Program-made: the position numbers and the translations under genes | Source of the DNA: Tricholoma matsutake | Lineage: Eukaryota > Basidiomycota > Agaricomycetes > Agaricales > Tricholomataceae | Reading direction: 5' to 3' | Length of the DNA stretch: 64,000 nt | NCBI GenBank assembly: GCA_026075535.2 | Contig: AP026546.1 | Location: forward strand, 4,836,001 to 4,900,000 | Notes under the pieces: model-generated | Told to the model about the DNA's origin: nothing | The model's input: the letters and a program-made list of their open reading frames with translations, nothing else | Databases searched by the model: none | Shown: positions 56,724-64,000 of the stretch, piece by piece | Numbering within the stretch: position 1 is the first letter of the stretch | How the letters are laid out: every line of letters begins with the position of its first letter

Positions 56724-59622
56724 CTAAACCCATTCTGCCAGCTCAAAAGTGCCTCCCTCCTCTTCATCAAACATCTCTACATCAGTAGCACCATCAGCAG
56801 CACCTGAAGAGGCCTCCTCAACCAAAGGGTGATCAGCTAAAACCACATGCACCATCCTGGAATTGAGGTAAAACTCAGTATGATTGTCAACATCCAGTGT
56901 TTCACTTGGTGTTGCTGCAGGTTCATTTAGATCAGGTGCAAGCCAATCATCCTTATTGTCATTATCATCAGACTCATCCTCCAGCAATTTGGGTCTCAGA
57001 TTAGAACAGTTACTATCAGCTGGAGAATTGATGGTATTGATAACACATTTGATATCATAAAATTTAACAGTTGGATGTGGGTGCACAGAGGCATGCATTG
57101 GCAGCTGCAAGAGTATCAATGTGAGAGTACAACACAACTATACATGGACTCACCTCCTGTTGATTATGATAGTATCCTTGGACTTGTGTCATGGCCATGA
57201 CAGTCCCCACTTTTTGCCAATTCTTCTGGGCTGTGTCTATCATTGTGACAATGGACATGGTACATTCATCAGCCATTGAATGTGGTATGGCCAAATAAAG
57301 CTTGATCATGATTGCCTGAAATCAAGAACTTAGAATGATTCAGATCAAGACAATCTCACTTTACTGCCATAATTCCACCATTTAAAGTCCCACTATACAC
57401 CTCCCACCAATTCAGAGGATCCTGATCAACACCTAATGGTGTGTTAAAAGGATATGCACCTTGTGTGTAGGCCATGAATTGTGCTTGATAGGTGTGCATG
57501 AAAGTCTTTGGTCTCCCCTGCCAAGCAACAAGCACTGGATCCAAGCCTTCATTGATCTCAGTGACAGATAATGTCAGTAAGTACTTGCCAACTTCTTGAA
57601 AAGTTTTTGGACTTTGGATACCCAGAGGAACCTTTGACTTTTCCTTCCCAGGAAGTGTGATGGAAAACAAGAGTGGATTGGGATGCTTGAAGATATTGGA
57701 ATGCACAACCTGTTGACCAAACATTAGCACATACTTAAATGCAACCATGACCATATGGTGTTGACCTACTCAGATTAAGATAGAAAGCTGAGAGGTAAAC
57801 ATTTGTTGGGCCCTCAACAGAGAACTGGCACCATCACTGGTTGATGATCCCTCTTATCTCTGCACAGACATGTTAAATGTATGATTCACCATCTCTCTAT
57901 TTTACTTCTATCCTACTTCTATTCCATGTCCTATCACTTGTAGTTACACTCATGAGCACTTAGAGTAGTTTCCACCTTGTGTTTATCACTGTTTGTTTCA
58001 CAGTATGTAGACTGCAGAGTCCAGAGTTTTGCACTCTTCAGTTGCTCACTCTGGACTCCAGGTACTGTACTCCTTATTGTCTCATATAATATATAGTTGC
58101 TCGCTCTGGACTCCAGCTGTTCAGTCTATCTGAGTCTCCCTTCACAGTTGCTAGGTTAAACTGCACTAAAGGCAACCTCAGACTTTAGCAAGACATCATC
58201 AGGCAGGCCAGCTGCAGTTAAAGCCTCTGACATGTGTGCAGTCACCATGAGCCACAACAAAAACACATCTGCAGGATTTGATGCAGTTGCTTCAAGACAC
58301 TCAATGGCTTTTGCTAGTTCTTCTCCCACAGCAATAAGTTGATTGAGTGCAAGTTCAAATTGAACAGTTATGGCTATGTTCTGGATAAAAGAACTATTCC
58401 ATTTCTGTCAAAAGTAATTAGTGTGGTGAATAAGAATGACTGAAAGATACCTACTGGGATGTCAATAGCAGTGGTGGTGGAAAGTTGTCAAATAGCAGGA
58501 AGGCAACGATGAAGTGAGAGTGCAGACCAGATCAGGCCAGCAAAGCACATTTTGCCAATACTTTCTAATCCTGATCCTAAACCCATCTGAATTTGGAGAT
58601 CCTTGAGCAGCACCTTTGCTGCATTCACATGCTTGAAATATTTGATTACCCCATGCAAACATTGGACCATCTGTGAGAAAAGTTTAAATCAATCATGCAG
58701 ACAGGACTAAAACACCAACCTTTGCAAAATATGGAAGTCTGATGATATCCAGAATTGTTCTGTTGAGAAGGTGGATTGGGTCAGGGAGGTTCAAGATGGT
58801 CTTAATTGACTCAGCAAGAATTTGTCTCACAACACAAGTGTTTCCAGTGTTGTCAGAGGAGACAGCACAGAATTGTTCATGGCCAACACAATCCATTACC
58901 TAGTATGAATTTCTTAACATGAGTTTCAGGTTTGCTGATGTAACAGAATCATACTTCAAGCACACTCCTGCCCCTCCAATAGCATCACACATTGTGCAGG
59001 TGTCATCACATGAACCATATAGAAAGAGTCACCTCCTCAGATTGATCCTCCATCAAAAGAACATGTAGACCGATCTTCACCTTTGAGCTCAGCAATTTGT
59101 AATCCTTGAACTCGTTCTTGCTTGCTCATGATACAATCATCCATCAGGTGAGTCCTTGAGGCTGGTGTGTAATTTGGTGTGCTGACATGAAAGAGATCCT
59201 TCCATTCTGGGTAGTCCACAAATGTGGGTGGAAGACATGCCACACAGAAGAGTTTAAGAATGGCTAGATCAAGCAGATGGGCTGTGTGTTTATGCCCTGC
59301 AGATCCAAATAACTGGTCTGCACTATGAGTCAGCTGAAGTTTCTGAACTGTGGAAACATTTGTAGTCGTGAGTTTATACCATCAGCTTCAACTAGAGCAC
59401 CTGGACTTGTTCCAGCACTGGCCACAGAAGCATATTGTCTCTGCTCTGACATCATCTTCAAGCATCCCTTGCAGTGTTGCAAGATGCACACATGACTGCA
59501 TGGTTGCCAGACCTTTGGACAGCCCACACCCACACAACAATGCTTTCTTTGTGGTCCAGCACCTGTTTTCACTGGACACATCAAGGTCTCCAAAATATCC
59601 AGACAAGGTCACCCATGCCTGA
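56724..59622 (-). pseudogene. hAT transposase (BED-like, DUF659, hAT dimerisation)
   Basis: Reading down the minus strand: a Cys/His-rich BED-like segment (GVGCPKVWQPCSHVC, 59540-59480), then YPEWKDLFHVSTPNYTPASRT (59240-59160). The DUF659-type core has AVSSDNTGNTCVVRQIL and LNLPDPIHLLNRTI (58870-58750), VIKYFKHVNAAKVLL with GLGSGLESIGK (58650-58550), and QFELALNQLIAVGEELAKAIE (58360-58270). The C-terminal dimerisation region is DPLNWWEVYSG and IPHSMADECTMSIV (57420-57220), followed by an acidic tail to 56724. Exons are separated by 50-60 bp gaps with GT/AG-like edges. Some junctions do not splice cleanly, so I call it a probable pseudogene, though better preserved than its neighbours. Confidence 0.8.
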
Positions 59623-61260
59623 GCAAGTTGTTACTGCAATCTGAATCATCACTAGAAACATCCAAGTCAGTAGTGTTTGGATGTATGATTTTCTAACTGA
59701 TTGTTAGTCACAGTAATGTGCATATAGAGAAAATTAGGCTTACAAGCCTTTCCGCCTTCTTCACCTGCTTGACTGGCTTGCTACTGGAGATCTCAGGAAT
59801 CTTGAAGATAGGAACAATGATTGAGCATACTTTTGCATTGTTCTTCTTTCATTTCTTTGCAGGTGGCTTTCAGGGAGACACAGAAAGGCAGTCCAAGGAT
59901 AATGAGACAGAGGTAATTGATGGATTGCCTGGTTCTGGAGACACAGATTGGAACAATGATTATTCTTTTCAATCAAGACTTTATTTTAATAGCTAACCTT
60001 TTTGTTATATAAATTTATAATGCAGCACAAGAACACCATCCTTGCCAAGTCACTTGACCAATGGTCAGCAGGGATGAGAGGATGTTCCACTGGTACATAA
60101 TGATGTCCAATGGCATTTATCCTGAAGAGACCACAATGCCAGCTGTCGTAGTTAAAATCTTGATATGTACAAGGCAAGATCTCATTATCTAGCTGATTAT
60201 CTGGAATGTCTGGTACATGCTTGGCTACAAACCATTGCAAAGAAGACAAAACAGTATGATCTGGGTTCTGATGAGCAGGATCACCATAGTAAGGTTCTCA
60301 CTAATAATGTCTATAGCACACGCAACCCAGTGGTTGCTATTGATATGAAACATGCCAGCCAACTCAGTATTCTGGTGCAAACTCTGGCTGAATCTGTGAA
60401 CAAATGTTGAACCTTCTGTGTCATAAGGATTGCCATTGCAATCCTTTACATAGAGCTCTATGATGGCTCTCGACAAGATTGTGTCCACAATTTGCACATC
60501 CTGACCACCCCATGATATCATGTTCAAAAATGTCCAGCATCTGATCAATTTGTTCATCAGAGAACCAAGCTCAAGAGAGGTATGGCAAGAGAGACGTTTT
60601 TGGAAGAGCTGTGCTTTGAGTTGGTATATACCCAAACCATGAGAGTGTGCTGAGGGCAAGAAGAGTCAAATGGACCTCAGCTTTGAAAGGGCTCAACTCC
60701 TTTCATTGAAGCCAGGCAAGGGCCTGACACCATGATTCCCAGATGGGTATAATCACATGGACCTCATTTAGTGTTTGAAGGTCTGGTACCGACAAAAGAC
60801 TGAGGACTGAACTGAACCGACACTTGATCTGGTCCATTTTGCAGTTGTGGTTGCCCAGATTTGGGGTCAGTCCAGTTGCCGGTTGCCTCAATTTAGATAT
60901 ATTTAAAAACCATTCAAAAACTGGTTGCAATGAGTTGCAACTGGTCTTCTTATGGTAGTACATACTCATGTAATACTACTTACTTTACTAGAAAAATACA
61001 ACTGATAAATACATTTATACTATTTATACCAAGTGCTACATATAGAAATGGGCAATGGGACAAGCCCAGGAGTAAAAAGCTCATATGAAATGAGTCCTTA
61101 TATACCCCAAGGCTGCACACAGACCATTTGGTTGTGCTTGCGCCCAGAAAAAAGAAAGTGGCACGACTTTGCCAAACAATTCCCATGACTGAGAATCACT
61201 CCCGTCCTTTCCTCTCACCATCAACAACACCTCCACACCTCAACTGAATGACCGCAAAGT

Positions 61261-61351
61261 GGGCCCAAACAACAAGCTAGTCATTTGGGTCCCAGGTATC
61301 TTTTTTATTGTTGATTTCTTCTTCTCTACTAACACATTTTATTCTTTTTAG
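61261..61351 (+). other. Hairpin plus intron-like block
   Basis: GGGCCCAAAC... pairs with GTCATTTGGGTCCC (61261-61293), followed by CAGGTATCTT, T-rich sequence with CTACTAACACA and acceptor TTTTTAG at 61351. Confidence 0.6.
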
Positions 61352-61490
61352 TTTCTTGCCTTTTGACAATGACACCACCCAATCTGAGCCCGGCCCCATG
61401 CCCTCCCAATGCGACCCCACACTGGCGCCAATGCCAGCCAACGCTAATGCCAGCCAACAATGCCAACAATGCCAATACCAACAATGATGA

Positions 61491-61588
61491 GCCCAAACGA
61501 CCACTAGAGTCGTTTGGGCCGTGGGTGAGTTTTTTATCATTAATTTCTTATGTCTACCTACCACTAACTAATCTTTCTTCTATTTTAG
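61491..61588 (+). other. Hairpin plus intron-like block, perfect 11 bp stem
   Basis: GCCCAAACGAC (61491-61501), loop CACTAGA, GTCGTTTGGGC (61509-61519). Then GGGTGAGTTTTTT, branch-like CACTAACTAA and acceptor TATTTTAG at 61588. Confidence 0.68.
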
Positions 61589-62921
61589 GTTCTTGCTTGT
61601 TGATAACGACCCCTACCCATGCCCTGCACTGTCACTGTGAGCTTCTGCTCACAAGGTCGCAATGGGCCCCGTTTCTGGATGACAACAACAACGTGGGTGC
61701 CACATCACATGACGATGAACAATGCCAACACCAACAAATGCCACCAATGCCAATGAATGCCAACACCAATGAATGCCAATACCAACAAATGCTGACACCA
61801 ACAAACATCAATGCCCAACACCAGTGATCGCAACACCAACAAACAACAGTTGGGGACAACGAACAGGGGGGGGCAAAGAACAAAAAGCAGGGATGACAAT
61901 GACAAACAGCAGGAACGACTGAATGGCGGGGACAGCAACATGCCACCAATGAACCCAACGACAACATTTCCCCACTCTCACTACAAACGCGAGGTGATGG
62001 GGCCTTTTTTTTTATTTTTCTTATTTTACTTTATTTTAGTTCTATTGTCACCGCTGCAAGCACCTGCTCGCAGGGTGTAATGTAATTAGTCTTATTTAAT
62101 ATACAGTAAAGTTAGTTAGGGATGAAATTGGTTGGAAAAACCAGTGCCAACCAGTTTTTTTGGTTGCAGTCCTTCTATTTTGGGTGACAGTTTGGACCAG
62201 TTGCAGTCGTGGTTGTTCCTCTTGGAGGTCGAAAAACTGGACTGAACCAGACCTTTAAACACTAACCTCATTCCAGAACTGTGCTGCCCATAACAGAAAT
62301 AGGCTCTTCTCACCAGACAGACTGATTGACTGTGCACCATCAAGCCAACACTGTTCAATTTGTGACAACAAAGATTTTACAACAGCGAGGGGAGGGACCG
62401 CTGTCTTGGAAAGGAGTTTGATGTCCCCATGATTGCTTTCATGACTACAAAAGGCATGCTTTGTAGGTGCATAGGTGATGAAAGTGTGTGGTGAGAGTGG
62501 GGGAAGTGAGGATTGTGAGAAATCCAAAACAGATAAGTGTTTGTCAGGCAGTAGTAAGGTGGAATGTATCTCTGACAGCTTAACCTGTTTTTGGATGTAA
62601 ACCTGGATGACAGATGGCACCTCGCTAAATTGATAACCATGCCCTCTCCATTTTGGGTCAGATGTGTTGATGTTGGAGGCAGTAGTTGCAGAAATGTCAG
62701 CACTGATGCTGTGTCACCTCAGATTAGGTCAAATAAGGTTTGATATAACTATACAGTTGCTGGTGATCCCCAAATGAAGGCTGTACATTATTTTACAATA
62801 TTTACATGGTCATTTTGGTCTCATGTAAGAAAGAGGTAATTTACTGTAATTTACATGTGTAAAAAAGTCAAGGTAAATTACATACCCCTTTTACACACAA
62901 CCCTTGTTAAACAGAAAAGAT

Positions 62922-62994
62922 GACCAGACTGGGGATTGAACCCAGGCCCTCCTGGACATATACCAGATGCTCTGACCAACTGAGCTACCAGGTC
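62922..62994 (-). tRNA. tRNA or tRNA-derived gene, anticodon TAT in a standard fold
   Basis: The minus strand folds as a 73 nt cloverleaf. The acceptor stem has five normal pairs, one G-U and one mismatch. The D stem GCTC/GAGC and T stem CTGGG/CCCAG are perfect, and the anticodon stem is TCTGG/CCAGG. Box A TAGCTCAGTTGG and box B GGGTTCAATCCC are good, and TTTT follows ~4 nt after the 3' end. The loop TATATGT puts A at position 33, where U is nearly invariant, and TAT as anticodon. It may be a pseudogene or the source of a short interspersed element. Confidence 0.65.
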
Positions 62995-63400
62995 TTATAG
63001 GGTTCAACAGAACAAGGATACCATATAACCAGACACAGATTGCCACAACTATCACATCACTTGTGTGTGTGTGCAAACTATGGTCTGTTAAGCACTGATT
63101 AAGCAGTGACAGATTATATAATCCAACAACCCTAGCCAAGAAGGATAATGACTAAGCATAGGCAACTGGCTTCATCATCATCAATTATGTTGAGATGGTT
63201 CAGACTTTGTGTAAAGAGGGACTCATAGCTTGAGGACATTGTCGTGCACACATACCAGAGATCTTACTTAGGATCTGACCCAAATCTACCAATATGATGG
63301 CAGAAATGGCTTACAGGTTAGGAAAATCTAGAAAATATAAAATTCAAATTATTTTCAACTCCAGAGTGTGCTGTTTCAAGTTCCTACAAGGGGGTGTCAT
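62995..63400. other. Unassigned sequence between tRNA and gypsy copy 2
   Basis: No gene or repeat recognised. The gypsy LTR begins at 63401 after GGGGGTGTCAT. The window does not reach the far end, so the target duplication cannot be read. Confidence 0.4.
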
Positions 63401-63826
63401 TGTAAGGGGACTAGGTGGGTGCCCTGTGTGTTTTTCCTATTTTTTATGTTCGTCCTATATTTTTCCCCACCTCATTTCCTTCTATTCTTCATTTTCTATG
63501 ATTTTTCCGGATTTTATTACTAATTTTCCCTTGCTATCATGTTTGTACATGTTGACACTTTTATATTTAGAGGCGGAGTACCCCTTCCGACACATACCCC
63601 TTGGTATGATGTCATTCGGCGGCCTTGATCCACCTATCTCCGCCTTTTTCTATTTTTAGGTTATATTTGATTTTTGTCGTTTTCACATATATTGGGCATC
63701 AGCAAGGGGATCCTTAGAGTTTTCTCTTCGGATTTCCCTTTGCTAGGTGTGTCCCCAATGCCTGTATTATGTAGTATAATTTTAACTTCGGATTTCCCTT
63801 TGCTAGAGGCTTAGGTTGCCCTTATA
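63401..63826 (+). repeat. Gypsy copy 2, 5' LTR
   Basis: An uninterrupted 426 bp LTR (TGTAAGGGGACTAGG ... CCCTTATA), close to the split LTRs of the element at 41447. CpG is less depleted in this copy (for example GGCGGAGTACC, CCGACAC), so it is probably younger. Confidence 0.93.
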
Positions 63827-64000
63827 GTAGAAAACTCTCCCCTAAGGCCCGAAAATCGTGAACACGCTGCCCAAGATAGGAAGGTACGGACTGGACGATG
63901 CTTCCCAAAGCTCCACAGAGTCCCTACACACCATTCCAGATAATCTTGCCTTTATTACGCTGCCATTTTCGCCAAATGCGCTCCCTAGCGACATGGACGC
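63827..64000 (+). mobile_element. Gypsy copy 2 leader and start of gag, runs off the window
   Basis: The sequence matches the 43344-43510 leader, and ATGGACGC at 63993 corresponds to the gag start at 43501. This shows that the LTR at 63401 is a 5' LTR and not a solo LTR. Confidence 0.88.

Larger units (their letters stand above)
60769..62264. mobile_element. hAT-like element, TAGTG family, 1.5 kb with hairpin-intron blocks
   Basis: Ends TAGTGTTTGAAGGTCTGG and complement TAGTGTTTAAAGGTCTGG. Perfect 8 bp duplication ACCTCATT (60761-60768, 62265-62272). It carries two hairpin-intron blocks (61261-61351, 61491-61588) and palindromes at 61636-61653 and 62054-62073. No transposase. Confidence 0.95.
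59740..62703 (-). pseudogene. Ulp1-like (C48) SUMO protease gene, interrupted
   Basis: The upstream part (62703-62265) is cut by a hAT-like element at LLWAAQFWNE and continues from 60768 (VIIPIWESWCQALAWL). The catalytic domain has TELAGMFHINSNHWVACAID with the catalytic His at ~60331. After an intron near 60160-60225 comes QDFNYDSWHCGLFRINAIGHH with the catalytic Cys at 60133-60135. The His, Gln and Cys of the C48 fold are present. Its normal reaction is cleavage of SUMO-type conjugates. Some transposons carry such genes for unknown reasons. Position next to a hAT transposase within shared inverted ends suggests it is cargo or part of the element. Confidence 0.75.
56583..62906 (-). mobile_element. 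hAT transposon with transposase and Ulp1-like gene
   Basis: Inverted ends AAGGTTGTGTGTAAAAG (56584-56600) and, reverse complemented, CAAGGGTTGTGTGTAAAAG (62888-62906) bracket 6.3 kb. Both ends also share GTAAATTAC and CATGTAA words within 150 bp. Inside, both genes run on the minus strand: Ulp1-like first, hAT transposase second. No 8 bp duplication was found at these ends, so the boundary is a proposal. A 1.5 kb hAT-like element is nested at 60769-62264. Confidence 0.65.

Noticed and set aside
56583..62906. Fusion of Ulp1-like protease and hAT transposase into one protein
   Set aside because: Both run on the same strand, but stops and a gap near 59620-59740 separate them, and no continuous frame or splice path was found.
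63294..63659. 121-residue open frame in the gypsy LTR
   Set aside because: It lies over the LTR start, and the same sequence in the other LTRs is not open.

Overview
The window looks like a transposon-saturated stretch of a basidiomycete genome, most likely an Agaricomycete. The reasons are a Plavaka-type transposase, a DUF6698-like gene with 49-57 bp introns, chromodomain Ty3/gypsy elements, PIF/Harbinger and hAT transposases, and a Ulp1-like protease of a kind I associate with mushroom-forming fungi. No bacterial-style genes, CRISPR or rRNA were seen. All family assignments come from reading the translations, not from a database search.

Layout: 0-9 kb holds repeats and a decayed Plavaka transposase (2.7-7.3 kb) flanked by a shared repeat. 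9.4-13.6 kb is one long reading frame of a hypothetical family, broken only by TGA codons, followed by ~70 bp tandem repeats and a duplicate of its own 5' end. 15.6-17.05 kb is a nearly intact intron-rich DUF6698-like gene. 18.5-27.8 kb is a Ty1/copia element holding a small hAT-like element, a second insertion, and a 3.1 kb hAT-like element that itself contains another element (here called HP). 29.8-38.5 kb is a LINE inserted in a second copy of the 3.1 kb hAT-like element and split by a second HP copy. From about 40.6 to 56.5 kb lies a PIF/Harbinger transposon whose Myb-like gene is cut by a 12.4 kb chromodomain gypsy element. That gypsy element carries a truncated LINE in its 5' LTR, four hAT-like elements in its body and a Tc1/mariner-like element in its 3' LTR, which holds another hAT-like element. 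56.6-62.9 kb is a hAT transposon encoding a transposase and a Ulp1-like SUMO protease, cut by one more hAT-like element. It ends 15 bp from a tRNA-like gene. A new gypsy copy begins at 63.4 kb.

Insertion order could be read for most elements because target-site duplications survive, for example GACTC (gypsy into Harbinger), ACTTCAAT, CTGAGGAA, TGTGTGGA, ATTAGAGC and ACCTCATT (hAT-like elements), a 12 bp duplication for the large LINE and a 10 bp one for the small LINE. Almost every coding region is decayed. In several of them the stops are mainly TGA, and catalytic Asp codons have become Asn. This fits C-to-T decay of methylated CpG, and the two LINE copies show one such site directly.

The most unusual material is non-coding. 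The non-autonomous elements are packed with short hairpins of at least four kinds. Their stem sequences differ between copies but stay complementary, through compensatory changes or G-U pairs. One kind sits just before intron-like GT...CTAAC...AG blocks, and another forms a five-hairpin cluster next to a TATA plus box A/box B unit. This recurring hairpin system is my main candidate for something undescribed.
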